The notes under the pieces were generated by a model. It saw only the letters and a program-made list of their open reading frames with translations. It had not been told where the DNA came from and did not search any database. The position numbers were made by a program, and so were the translations under genes. A stretch of 64,000 bases of DNA from Punctularia strigosozonata HHB-11173 SS5. Taxonomy: Eukaryota; Basidiomycota; Agaricomycetes; Corticiales; Punctulariaceae. Location of the stretch: the NCBI RefSeq assembly GCF_000264995.1, contig NW_006767441.1:1562370-1626369 (forward strand). Reading direction: 5' to 3'. This document shows, one piece after another, positions 14,668 through 26,359 of the stretch (positions are counted from its first letter, which is position 1; the number at the start of each line of letters is the position of its first letter).

Positions 14668-16508
14668 ATGGCATTCGAGGCCAACGCCTGGTCGACTCAG
14701 AATAACCAGTGTGCTGGCTTGCCCAGCCAGAGGATGTCATTCTGGTCGGATAACCGTCGGTTTTCCATCGCTTCCGGCACCGACAGCACGAGGAACCGAC
14801 CGGTCCGGTCCAGGGCGCGTACTCGGGAAGGCTATGAGCAAGGGAGGAGTGGCAGTCACAAAGCTGCTGGCCGCAGCTGGGGAACGTCCTGGGCGAGGGC
14901 CGAACGCCGCAGTGGCCCGGTTTTTGACCGTCTTCCTGCACCGATGTCTGGATAACGAACGGATTCAATGCTGCTACAAGTTGCAAGAGCCCGTCTTGGA
15001 GCACATCCGGAGTTCGCGACGACCGCTGCAGTGCTCACGACGTGAGGTTGAAATATCGGATGCCCTCGATGGACCTCATTGCTACAGATTGCTCAACGTT
15101 GATGCAAGCTGTCACTGAACTGCAATATCAAATGCAAGGAGGCATCCCAATATGTGCGTGTTTAAATTTCCTGCTCACAAATCATGTAATGATATCCTTA
15201 TCATCTTGGTCTGCGTAGTAATACGCGAGATAGTGCAGATCTCCTTGCATCCCTACCATTAGACGGCCGATACGCTCTTCTTCCCCGCCGACCAGCTCTG
15301 CTCTTGAGTCGTTGTATGGCGTATGTGGGATCTCTATCCATGTGTGAAAGAATGGACGCTGATACTTTCGACATTAGGCGCTCCAAATTGTCATGGAAAA
15401 GGACGAAACAGTCAGCGACCAAATTGTAAAAGTTTTGGCTGAGCTTTAGTCGAAATCCCTCCACATCCCGTCGTCGCTCCTTCTACTCGATTTGGGGCAT
15501 ACAACGGGAGAAGGCGAACGTGATACCTCGGGCGGCTTCCATCATCACTATGTTGCAGTCCTGAAAGGAATGCCTGTGGCAATTCGCTGGTATCAAACGA
15601 GACGCGAAGACGGGCGTTTCATGCAAGAGGCAATTACGTTCTTGATCTCGTTTTAATCTCACTGATGCAACCTCAGCTTCAGCCTTTCCATCGCGACATC
15701 CTTACGTGGTGGCGCTTGGATCACCGTCACATTCTTCCTTTTCTTGGATTCGTTCCCCCTTGCGCCGACGACGTGGCATCTGCTGTGTCGGGTATTGTCA
15801 TCCCATCGACGCCGAACGGTGATATGCTTGCCTGGATATCTACCGCACGCTTGCCGAACAGAGGCATATGTCAGCTAGTATGAATCTCCTTGGCGCACAC
15901 AAATCGAATGCTAATGGGACAATTTCAAGTTGTACGAAGCGGCGGTTGCTCTTCAGTATCTGCATTTGAAAGGCATAATACACAAGAACTTGTGCTGCGT
16001 AAGCTACTTTTCCCGTCACACAGCGTCGGGACAGCAGGCTGATCCGAAGTCCTAATCGCAAATTTTGATCGATATTCAAGGTCGCGCGTTAGTGAGTCTG
16101 CCGTTGACCACAACATATACCCGGGAACGGGAGAAGCCAGTTGGGTTCCTCTCGTCTACGATGAAGATCCCGCAATGGACGCATGGCTTTTTGCTTGCAC
16201 CTGCACCGAGGTATGTTACCTTACACCCGTTTGGTGGCGGTCCAATCGACGACTGGCCCTGACGTCGTCAGCCTTTCACCCAGCAACACGGATCGCCTGG
16301 CGATGTCCACCGTATGATACATTATTTTGCCGTCATCCTCCATTCGGCCCCGCCGCGACCGTTGGGTGTCAGTCCGAATGGCAACTTGATGACAAACAGG
16401 ATGTGGGCATCGATGGTTCAATGTTGGCGGCAGCCACCGCTCAGACCTCCAAGTTTTGAGCATATTCTATCGCAGCTCAAGAGATGCATCATCGAGGATA
16501 ACGAATAA
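14668..16508 (+). pseudogene. Decayed tandem paralogue of the pseudokinase gene (copy B)
   Basis: Homologous to copy A along its length. The start region MAFEANAWSTQ matches MSLESSAWSTQ, and GRVLGKAMSKGGVAVTKLLAAAGE matches copy A exon 1. The kinase-like part keeps FHRDILTWWRLDHRHILPFLGF, SPNGDMLAW(I), ALQYLHLKGIIHKNLCC, an IANFDRYS segment where DFG would be, and MVQCWRQPPLRPPSF. Damage: a one-base shift in exon 1 near 14797 changes frame relative to copy A. About 450 bp matching copy A 11950-12330 are missing near 15040. There is an in-frame TAG in the exon matching 12655-12906 (GCTGAGCTTTAGTCG, about 15450). The intron after ATGCAAGAG begins GC rather than GT. A spliced rescue of all these is unlikely, so I call it a pseudogene of a host gene. 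The 3' half is better preserved than the 5' half. Confidence 0.65.
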
Positions 16509-18000
16509 CGTCTGTGGCTACCCCCTGCCGGTCGACGCCGCCGAGCTTGATCACGTTGTGATACATATTTGCACCCGGCACAGTTCTTTGAGCCATTCCT
16601 GGGTATAAGTAATGCGGCAGATCTAGCAAGTGCGTGAGTTCCTCTTGTATCAAGTCTGTATCTGCCAGGTTGCAAGGGGCGCGTAGACAACGCAAGGCAG
16701 AGTACGGGTTCGGTCTTGCCATCCTTGCGAACATCGAGTTCTATGCTCCACGGCGTTCGACGTAAGCACGTAGTTGGCGTCAACATATATAGATCTTGAG
16801 AATATCATCGCTGGACTGGTCGTCATCAGACCCGTGACACCAGGACGCTTTTCATACCGCGCCGACGTCACCGGATTCATTCCTCCTGCCGCGACGACAC
16901 CGAATTCAGCGCTCATGGTCACAACGATCCAGGCTCAATGGGAACATCTTGTTCATCGTCTCCCACCACCATCACCGAATCTTTGACTCGTATCGATGTG
17001 CGCGCTCGGCGGCGAAGTCCAACTCGAACGTGAAGCGAGACCTTGGCACTGAGCGGGATCCGGAGCCGGGGCGCATGAGCTACGGCTGGCAACTCGAACG
17101 CTTACCGGAGATCAAGGATGGAATCGATACATCCCGCCCAGTTGTGGAACCTCGTAGAGCCCGCAACGCGGAGCCCCAGCTGATCGACGGACCTTACTCC
17201 ACGTGGGACCTGTAAGCTAGAGGATCAGCTTCTCGAGCCCGATAACCTCTGATAGTCTAACGTTCACAGCGAAGTGCTTCCGCGCATGGCGCAATCACAA
17301 CTCTTTCCACGCGCACGACTCGACGGATGCACTCCAGGTCACGATCCTGTTGACGGATCCCGGACCCGGCTTCATCACCACCCGTTCGGCGTCGAGATAC
17401 TCGTCATCAAGCTATCCTTCCCCGGAAAGCAAGCGCACTCACGATCGATGATCCAATTTGGAAGTATTGGTTGATACTTGATGCCGCTCCGTGCGCCATA
17501 GGCGCTATCTTGGGCCGTCGCGATTTCGCCGAACCGCGAGGAAGGCATCTCGCAAGTTGACCGTGATTCCGGCCTGAGGCCCGGCTTTCGTGGTGGCAAC
17601 CAATGGAAATGGAACCATCTTCGCAGCCCAGTGGTCATCCTGACTGAATCGGACCCATGTGATGCTTTGCACGCATGCCTCCGTCGGGGACAACAAGCGC
17701 GAAACATACTCCGGTGGAAGAAGCTGCGGACCATTTCTCGACCTGAGTGGTCGAGAGTCTCCCGAAGCAGCCGTCTCTTAGATGGAGGGCATCACATGCA
17801 CCTATTCGTTCCTGCAACGGCGTTCATCACGCGGCAGACAGGCAGCAGGTCCGCAAGAACGCGATTACTTTGGTACTGTACGATGGGCGTCGTCCATCGG
17901 CAGTTGCGTATAAAAACGAGCGCGGCGTCGCTGGGCTCGGCACTGGGCAGACCTCGGTGCACCATCCACTCTCGCCTACCCCTCTCTGACGACCCGGGCC
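16509..18000. other. Region with unrecognised open frames, no gene supported
   Basis: About 1.5 kb. Short protein-like stretches occur on the plus strand (YIDLENIIAGLVVIRPVTPG near 16790; WQLERLPEIKDGIDTSRP near 17090) and on the minus strand (GITVNLRDAFLAVRRNRDG near 17540). I could not chain them into one gene with splice sites and recognise no domain. They may be remnants of a degraded gene. The last 100 bp contain the promoter of the GH55 gene, with CGTATAAAAAC (a TATA box) at about 17908. Confidence 0.35.
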
Positions 18001-20969
18001 ATGTTCTGGTTCTCAATATTACCAGCTCTCGTCGGGCTGCTGACCTTGGCCCGCACGGCCACGTCGGCATGCTCCGGGTCTCTCGGTGCAGGAACTGCTG
18101 CCGCTGGAGACGCCTTCTGGCTCCAGTCCATCTCCCACCAAGGCGTCGCACCCAACAGCGGTCAATCCAGCTACACCGTCTTCAGGAATGTCAAGGACTT
18201 CGGCGCCAAGGGGTAAGGCAATCTGCTCGTTTCGCAATATATGAGCGCTTACGTGTCTTATCAGTGACGGTGTGACCGATGATACCGCAGCTATCAAGTG
18301 AGTGATATACGAGCCTCTTCGACACTGTATCTCGTATGAACGTTGCATCAGCAATGCTATCTCCTCGGGAGGACGATGTGGAGGAGGCAGCTGTCCATCT
18401 ACCACGTACGTCATGCTCGCTGATAGTGCGGAACTACCACGCTAATCGGCGGTGGGCTGTGTAGGACTACGCCGGCGCTCGTCTTCTTCCCGTCCGGAAC
18501 ATACAAAGTCTCGAGCCCGATCGTTGCCTACTACTTCACGCAGCTCATCGGTGATGCGTAAGCGACTCCCCTACGACACGGGAACGAGGATCGTACTGAA
18601 CGCACGTACAGCAAGAATCCCCCGACTCTCCTTGCCGCGAACAACTTTGCTGGTATCGCGGTCATCGATGCGGACCCATACCTCGCTGGCGGCGCCAACT
18701 GGTACACCAACCAGAACAACTTTTTCCGCTCCGTGAGGAACTTCGTCATCGACCTCCGACAGATGCCGACCACTTCCGGCACCGGTATCCATTGGCAAGT
18801 CTCGCAAGCCACGTCACTCGTCAACATCGTCGTCGAAATGTCCACAGCTGCCGGCAACTCGCAGCAGGGCATCTTCATGGAGAACGGCAGTGGAGGGTTC
18901 ATGGGCGGTAAGTCTTCCGGGACCTCTTCTTTCAGTGCTCTAAATTCAGCATGACCCCAGATATTGTCTTCAACGGCGGAAAATTCGGTGTTTGGCTCGG
19001 AAACCAGCAATTCACTGTCCGCAACATCACCGTTAACAATGCCGCGACGTGCATCTTCATGCAATGGAACTGGGGCTGGACATTCCAGGGGGTTACACTC
19101 AACAACTGTGGCGTCGGCATAGACCTTACGACCGGTGGATTGACCCAGGATACCCAGGTATGATGATGACGTTTGGATGCTGCTCACACGCTGACCCAAA
19201 CCTACCAGACCGTCGGCGCGGAAGCAATCATCGATGCAGTGTAGGTTTGAGTCTTTACATGACGTCGACTATCTCTAACGGCCAAAAAGTGTCACCAATA
19301 CGCCGATATTCTTGCGCTCCTCGACCAACTCCCAGGGCTCCCTTCACGGGTACGTTCTTCGGCGCGTCATCCGCATCCATGCTATTTTGACTGACGACCC
19401 AACAATAGCTCGCTCGTTCTCAACAACGTCAAGCTCAACAATGTTCCGACTGCGGTCAGCGTTACCGACGGCACGGTGGTGCTGGCCGGCACTTCGGGAA
19501 GCACGACCATCCAGTCCTGGGGCCAAGGTAACGTGTTCAAGGGGACTTCGCAGACGGGCACGTTCCAGCAGGCGAACCTACCCGTGCCGAGCAAGCCCGC
19601 GAGTTTGCTCGACAGTGCCGGACGAATCTTTGGCCGGTCGCATCCGCAATACCAGACCTACGCCGCGAGCCAGTTCGTGAGCGTGCGCAGCCAGGGCGCA
19701 AAGGGTGATGGCACGACCGACGATACTGCCGCGCTTCAAGCTGTCTTCAACAATGTGAGTTACTCTCCATCCCTCATAATAGAATCGTACCAATCGACCT
19801 CTGGCTTGCATAGTTCGCGTGCAGCAAGATCATCTTCATCGATCATGGAACATACAAGATCACCAACACGCTCACCATCCCTGCCGGCGCTCGTGTTGTC
19901 GGCGAGGTCTGGCCCGTGATCTTGGGTTCCGGTTCGGCCTTCAACGACCAGAACAACCCGAAGCAGGTCGTCAAGGTCGGCAACGCTGGTGACACGGGTA
20001 CGATTGAAATCACCGACGTGCTCTTCGCAACCCAAGGCCCGAGTAAGTCGTGCGCATCGCGGTCTTCCCGACATCACTCAACGTATCTCAACAGCTGCTG
20101 GCGCCATCGTCGTCGAATGGAACATTCACGAGGACGCCCAGGGCACCGCCGGTATGTGGGACTCCCACGTTCGCCTCGGCGGCGCGGCCGGCACGAACCT
20201 GCAGTCGGCTCAGTGCCCATCCGGCTCGGACAACAATGCGTGCATGGCTGCGTTCCTCGCGTTCCACATCACGAGCGCCGCGACGGCCTACCTTGAGGGC
20301 ACATGGGTTTGGCTGGCGGACCACGACCTCGACAGCTCGGGCCAAGGCCAGCTCACGCAGTTCAGCGGTCGTGGTATACTATCCGAAAGTCAGGGTCCCG
20401 TATGGTTGATTGGCACCGGGAGCGAGCACCACGCGCTATACCAGTACTCGTTGGTGAACGCCGCCAACCATTACATGGGCCTCATCCAGACCGAGACGGT
20501 GAGTAGGCTTCGTGTGATCGTGCGGCCGAGAAGCTGATCCGAGACCTTGAATAGCCGTACTACCAGCCCGCGCCCGCGCCACCAACTCCCTTCTCGACGA
20601 ACAGCGCCTTCCACGACCCGACAATACCTGATCAGGCCGCGTGGGGTCTGACCGTGCAAAACTCGCAGAACATCCTCGTGTTCGGCGCCGGACTGTACAG
20701 CTTCTTCCAGGTGCGCTCACCCTCATTGATCGTCGAAGCACCATTCACTGACTCTTGTATGCGCGCAGAACTTTGGCCAGGCATGCCTGAACACGTTCAA
20801 CTGCCAATCGCAGATCCTCAACGTGGACTCGGCGTCGACCATCTCCATTTTCAGCTTGAGCACGGTCGCGACGACGTGGCAGTTGTCTGTGAACGGTGCC
20901 GGCGTCGTGCCGCAGAGCGCGAACAGGAATGGCTTCCAGAGCACGATGACCGCGTGGACCAGATCTTGA
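18001..20969 (+). CDS. Secreted GH55 exo-beta-1,3-glucanase (copy 1)
   Basis: Cleaves glucose from the ends of beta-1,3-glucan outside the cell, for wall turnover or use of glucan. Thirteen exons join in phase: 18001-18212, 18265-18297, 18352-18405, 18465-18557, 18612-18907, 18961-19157, 19209-19240, 19290-19349, 19409-19754, 19814-20042, 20095-20498, 20555-20710, 20769-20969. They give 770 aa, the usual GH55 length. A signal peptide covers about residues 1-22 (MFWFSILPALVGLLTL, cut near ATSA-CSG). Two pectate-lyase-like beta-helix domains follow, each opening with the same motif: FRNVKDFGAKGDGVTDDTAA and SVRSQGAKGDGTTDDTAALQ. Family segments include AGIAVIDADPYL, NQNNFFRSVRNFVIDL, MQWNWGWTFQGV, TWVWLADHDLD and the late GTGSEHHALYQYS, whose Glu is a candidate acid catalyst. 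The second copy is at 57-60 kb on the other strand. Confidence 0.93.
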
Positions 20970-21575
20970 ATAACGAGCCGATCCGGACGAACCTTCACGA
21001 CGAAGACACGACGAATCCCGACTGGTCGTGAGATGTATAGTGTCATCACCCGAGCAAGGCCACGGCTGAGTGGAAATGTACGGTTACATGGTGTATTTGT
21101 AGACTATGGGATGCATATCGGGAAAGTCACAAACTACTCAGAGTGAGTTTCTGGCAGTGAAACTTTGCAAACCAGCTGGATTTGCTTGCGCGACTTGGGG
21201 GTCGGTCCACAAGGTTTACGCCACCGTCACACAGCGGGAAATCCCTGGAATCTGGGGAAAACATATAACAAAACTGTTATATAACAACTATGGTTGTTAC
21301 TGACATATTGTTAGCTAAGCTAGTCTGAAGTTATGATAGATTTATCTCAAGGAAGCAGATATATGTCAAAAATATGACTATTTTCCCGGTCTCTTTGCAC
21401 TAAGTTTGACATCGTTTGGGTCAACATAGCTGATATATTTTGCCCAGATTCAGCCTGTTTCCCGCAGTGTCAGGGGTCCTCGCATGTGCTAGTACTCACA
21501 GCAGCCACATAAAATCACTTCCATTCTTGATCTGAATGCTGATGCACGTCGCCATTCAGTCTCGGTCAAGTCCAC
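20970..21575. other. GH55 3' flank, AT-rich spacer
   Basis: No gene seen. The stretch 21250-21450 is clearly more AT-rich than its surroundings (ataacaaaactgttatataac) and may be polyadenylation sequence or old inserted DNA. It ends at the target duplication of the LTR. Confidence 0.4.
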
Positions 21576-21893
21576 TGTAACGGAGTACTCCGTAGCTTAA
21601 CCGTAGAGTAAACTTAGAATGGTCGCGGCTCCGCCGCGACTAAGAAATCACAATGTTGACGCGCCCGTTGGGCGCCATATGGTCAAACCTTGCGTGTTTA
21701 ACTCTACTCCCCGGGCGTCTGATATCTGAGATATGATTATCTCTGATCTCTATGGCGTCTCGACTATAAAAGACTCGACTGCACGCATGTATCTACATTC
21801 TATTTTGCTATACTACCGGATCCTGCTCTGTTGCCTGCGAGGCGCGTCGTGACACCGCCACCGCCCGCCTCGCCCCCTCACGCCTATCTTACA
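21576..21893 (+). mobile_element. Solo long terminal repeat of an LTR retrotransposon
   Basis: A 318-bp unit that begins TGTAA and ends TTACA, flanked on both sides by the 5-bp direct repeat TCCAC (21571-21575 and 21894-21898). This is the signature of LTR integration followed by recombination that removed the interior. It contains a TATA box (ctataaaag, about 21764) and two GC-rich hairpins (GTCGCGG-CCGCGAC at 21622-21640, GCGCCC-GGGCGC at 21661-21675). Superfamily (Copia or Gypsy) cannot be told from the LTR alone. Intact ends and target duplication suggest it is not very old. Confidence 0.8.
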
Positions 21894-22207
21894 TCCACCG
21901 AATGGTATAAGCAAGAACGCAAGGGGAATACGGATCGATCATCGAGCGTCTCGATCTCGGACGGGGCTCGCTCAGGCTGCTGTAAGCTCGTGCACCGGTG
22001 ACCGCGTCGCAGGTTTCCAGAACCTCCGGTTGCATATCAATGTAAATTGGGACGAGGATGACACGTGTGTTGGAACTCAAACTGTTCAAAGGCAACAACT
22101 CGAGCCTGGGCAAAGGGGGTCATACAAGCGGCAAGCCAGTGTCCCTGTCGTTTACCATCGCAATCTGAGCCCGCTATGATCTATCCCACTGCTGGATCTC
22201 ATTAGGG

Positions 22208-22315
22208 AGCTTTCAATTTCGATATATATTGAGATTTTGATATCCTGTGGCCAAAACGCGCGCCAAATCGAGCGATTTGGATACGAAACCTCGATATATA
22301 TCGGGTTTGAAAGCT
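22208..22315. repeat. 108-bp hairpin (MITE-like inverted repeat)
   Basis: The left arm AGCTTTCAATTTCGATATAT (from 22208) and the right arm ending GATATATATCGGGTTTGAAA GCT (22290-22315) are inverted copies, about 22 of 26 positions matching. The match continues inward less exactly (gatatcc / ggatac). The centre holds a second perfect palindrome, CCAAATCG-ag-CGATTTGG. I see no convincing target duplication. It lies about 290 bp upstream of the first DUF2235-WD40 start codon. Confidence 0.55.
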
Positions 22316-22602
22316 GTCTATTTGTGGCCGCCATATAACTCGCGTTTGTCGATGTCGAATGCGGTGCTAGAAACGTGTCCGTGTGTTGCATCTATGGGTT
22401 TGTACGACCGCCTTAACCACGGTCAGTACAGCGAAGCCCGTGAGCGCCTCGCCCATGCCGTTAACGTATGCGATATGCGCCACCCGAACACGTTTCGGGA
22501 CGCTCGGTGAGTATATATGTCCGTATCGCCTACGTAGCGCGACTCATTCCCCCTCCTACCTCCCCCACATTCGCTAGCCCATGTTAGCGGCTCCACCGCA
22601 CA

Positions 22603-25600
22603 ATGGACGTATCGCATAACCATGAACGAAGCCCCCTGGGGCGGGGCGAACCGAGAGAACTCCAAGATGGCGCTGCGGGAGTCGCTGGAGTCGCCAACGC
22701 ACACGAAATGCAAGATATACTGCGAGCCGCGGTGGAGGCCCAAAAGGAGTCGAGGACCGGACCGAAGGCTTCAGTATGCGACTGTCATTCACCGACCGCA
22801 AGGAACATTGTGGTCTGTATCGACGGCACCGCGAACCAATTCGGACTGAAGGTAAGGATACATCGCGTGGACGTCGATGGACGTTTCGAAGCTGAACCGG
22901 TTTCACGTCCGTGTAGAACACGAACGTCGTCGAACTTTTCAGCGGGCTGGAGAAGAGTGATGATCAGTTGACGTACTATAACAGTGGCATCGGCACGTTC
23001 GTCAAAGATTCCCGGACGTCGCCTCGATACTGGCGTCAGGTTTTCAACCACACCGTCGACATGGCTATAGCTTGGTAATTATAACAAGGTTTGTCAAGAA
23101 CCGTTGACTAAAATGGTTTCGTGATCCCCAGGAACTTCAAACGCATCGTACTTGACGCATACCGGTGGTTATCTGAGGAATATAAAGCAGGCGACCGAAT
23201 CTTTCTGTTTGGTTAGTGTAGGCTGTATACAGCCACCGCGTTTACTACGACTGACAAGGTATTGCCATGCAGGTTTCTCCCGCGGTGCATACCAGATTCG
23301 CGTTCTCGCAGGGATGATAGAACTGGTGAACGGCCTTCTGCTGCGTCACGTTTCAGAATACGATGCTGATACATTATCAGGTGGGGCTACTCTGCCGGGG
23401 TAACAACGCGCAAATTGTCTTGTAAGCGTTTATCAACTTCGTACATCCATACACCAACCTGGATCTCTCGCAGCGCATACGAACTTTATATCTCCATCAT
23501 CGCGAACGGCAAGCGTAATGGGCTTGAGAGAGGACAGAATAACAACGCCAAGGACCCTATGACCGACTCTGGACAGGGGGTAGTCATCACGGACAAGAAG
23601 GATCCTCGCTACGCGACAGCGCTTTGCAAGAACTTTAAGAGCACCCTTTCGCAGGAAGGCGTGAAGGTCCACTTCGTCGGCGCGTGGTGAGCCCCACCTC
23701 GCCGTCAAACATGACTGCGAACTCATTCACTGCCCCGCCGTCCAGGGACACCGTTTCTTCGATCGGCGTGGCACGGGGACCGAGTCTTCCCGAAACAACG
23801 AACGGAATGACTCACGTATGCGTGTTCCGACATGCGCTAGCTCTGGACGAGCTCCGCGTCAAGTTCCTTCCCGAATACGCGAATGGTGGGGCAGGCCCTG
23901 TCTCGTCCGCTAGAGGGGATGCGACATCGGGTGCGGCCGGTCAACCGAAGGGGAACATCAAGGAGGTCTGGTTCGCGGGGTCACATTCAGACATGTTAGT
24001 ACGGTCAGGTTCTTGGTCCCGGTACTAGTTCTCACACAATCTTAGCGGCGGAGGCAACACCGTCAATCTCAACGTCGACCAATTCGGGCCAGCCCTTCGT
24101 TGGATGAGGCACGAAGCCACGAGTTGCGGTCTACGAGTAAAGCCTTTCCGAGGGACCTGGAGACCTTTCCAACCCAATTTAACCATGTCTCTCGTTTGGA
24201 AGTTTGTGGAATTGCTACCCTTGAGACGGCTCACTTACAAGACCACACCGCAATCAAATTCGGAAGATAGTCAACGCTGGTCGGTCCTGCATACAGGCAT
24301 GCGCCGCGTCAACTCATGATGCTGACATGATGGCTATAGGCCGCCACACCTTTCGTCACCTCGCATTGTCATGGAGGGCCAGCTCATCCACCAGTCCGCG
24401 TTCGAGCTCGGCGACTATAAGCCGCGTGCTCGCCTTCCGGGTCAGGTTACGTGGAGCAAAGACGAACTTCTGAGGAAGGGGATGCTTGAAAAAGATCCAT
24501 ACCTATCAATCGACGCTATTTTGGAACAGATCATCGGACACGAGCATCTTTCGGATGAAGATCGCGGCGTGCTCGTCATGGCGGCTTCGCGGGGTTAGTT
24601 CGTGCCCCGTAACAGTATGAAATCTGTTAATCTATGATCAAATCCAGATGCCGACAGTAATCGGACCGTTATGGGCGTTGCTGACGCTGTCAAAAAACTG
24701 TTTGATGCTCTCGAATCCACGAGACAAGACAGTCATAGGAGTGCAGATGACAAGAAATTACTTGTCCGAGACATCGTCCTCGCATTCGGTGCATTTCCTC
24801 CGCTCCCAAGACACAGTGCTTCCGGCCTTCCTGAACGCAAGCTACGAGCGCTGCTGTATGATGCAGACAGCCACCAGGCGGGTACTCCTCAGGATGTTTC
24901 CAACATAATAAGCGCATTTGGAACCAGTGAGTGCGCCTGTCTTTTTTGGGCGCCCCTAACGCTGAATATGGAACCCATCAGGATTGTTGTTGGAGCTGCG
25001 CGGCCACAGTGGGACTGTAATAGTATCTGTAGCCTTTCCTCCGGATGGCACACGGATTGCTTCGGGCTCCGAGGATAGGTCGATCCGAATCTGGGCGGCG
25101 GATACCGGAAAGGAAGTTCTAGAGCCACTTTTGGGGCATACAGGTTGGGTCAGGTCTGTCGCATTCTCCCCAAACGGAGGATGTCTTGCCTCAGGCTCGT
25201 ATGACGAAACCGTCCGACTGTGGGACGTGGAGACGGGTCAGCAGATCGGGGAGCCGCTCCGAGGGCATACAGGCTGGGTTCGGAGTGTCGCGTTCTCACC
25301 CGACGGCAACCGCATCGTCTCGGGCTCAGACGACAGGACACTCCGAATCTGGGATGGGCAGACGGGACAGGCCATCGGCGAGCCTTTACGGGGTCACTCT
25401 ACCGGTGTTAACACCGTCGCATTTTCACCGGATGGGAAGCACATCGCCTCTGGATCCGCTGACAGGACGATCCGACTCTGGGACGCCGGGACAGGGAAAG
25501 CAGTCGGGGATCCGCTTCTAGGCCACAATCGCTGGGTTCGGTCCGTTGCATATTCTCCCGATGGCACTCGCGTCGTCTCTGCGTCCGACGACGAAACACT

Positions 25601-25886
25601 CCGGATCTGGGACACTCTGACGGGAAAGACGGTGTTGGGCCCTTTGCGAGGGCACACCGACTACGTAAGATCGGTCGCATTCTCGCCGGATGGCAAGTAC
25701 ATCGTCTCCGGCTCCGACGACCGCACTATCCGGATATGGGACGCGCAGACGGGACAGACCGTGGTGGGGCCGTTGGAAGCGCACACGAACTGGGTGAATG
25801 CCGTTGCGTTCTCCCCCGATGCCAAGCGCGTTGTCTCGGGTAGCAGTGACGGGTTGGTGAAGATATGGGATGCAGAAGTTGATTGA
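22603..25886 (+). CDS. DUF2235 (Tle1-like hydrolase) - helical module - WD40 protein, copy 1
   Basis: Exons 22603-22851, 22917-23074, 23132-23211, 23273-23325, 23381-23421, 23474-23686, 23746-23994, 24046-24279, 24340-24593, 24648-24926 and 24982-25886 join in phase to 904 aa. DUF2235 covers about residues 70-430: [14 protein letters not shown], a GFSRGA nucleophile elbow (Ser165), HFVGAWDTVSS (candidate Asp) and FAGSHSD followed by GGGN (candidate His). This is the full triad of the Tle1 phospholipase-like family. One helical module (DAVKKLFDALE, DIVLAFGAFPPLP) fills its own exon at about residues 511-603. Residues 604-904 are seven WD40 repeats of 43 aa, nearly identical in framework, all in the last exon. 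No signal peptide or membrane helix, so probably cytosolic. The substrate is unknown; a lipid-active effector controlled by the propeller is inference. The model has no frame break. Confidence 0.82.
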
Positions 25887-26359
25887 CCCGGAGAGCGTGC
25901 TGCAAGGTGTGTCCCGTCATGGTTCCTGCACATGGCTTGATCTGACGAGACAAGAGCGATCCAACACGTTGGTAGACGTGATTGGTGTGCGTTGCAGGAG
26001 GGCATCTGGACATCTGGAACAGTGGCGTGCTGAGCACACTACTCGACTCTCTCTATTACTCGGACGCCTCTCTTTCAGCCTAAGATCTGTGCAACACCCC
26101 ACATTATACCGATACTGAGCTTCACAGTCGGAGGATCAGTGTCTTCTGCACGAGAATCTAATAGATTTCGCGAACGACGATGCATTGATATCGGACATCC
26201 GTTATGGCGGCACCGTGTACTCTATCCTCCGAGGGAAATCTGCAGAGAGATTGTAATCCGTATATAGTCTGGTAACGCCGCGGCGAAGTATAAGAAGGAG
26301 ATAGCAAACGCCCATAACATCCCATTACCACATATTACCACATGGCACCTCTCTCACCT
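25887..26359. other. Intergenic, between the convergent DUF2235-WD40 copy 1 and Pep7 genes
   Basis: 473 bp with no gene. The two genes end towards each other, so this holds two 3' untranslated regions. I see no repeat. Confidence 0.4.

Noticed and set aside
21622-21675. GC-rich hairpins as bacterial-type terminators or riboswitches
   Set aside because: They lie inside the LTR of a eukaryotic element.
24982-25886. The WD40 exon as a stand-alone WD40 gene
   Set aside because: Its splice acceptor is in phase with the upstream helical module exon, and the same fusion occurs in all three copies.
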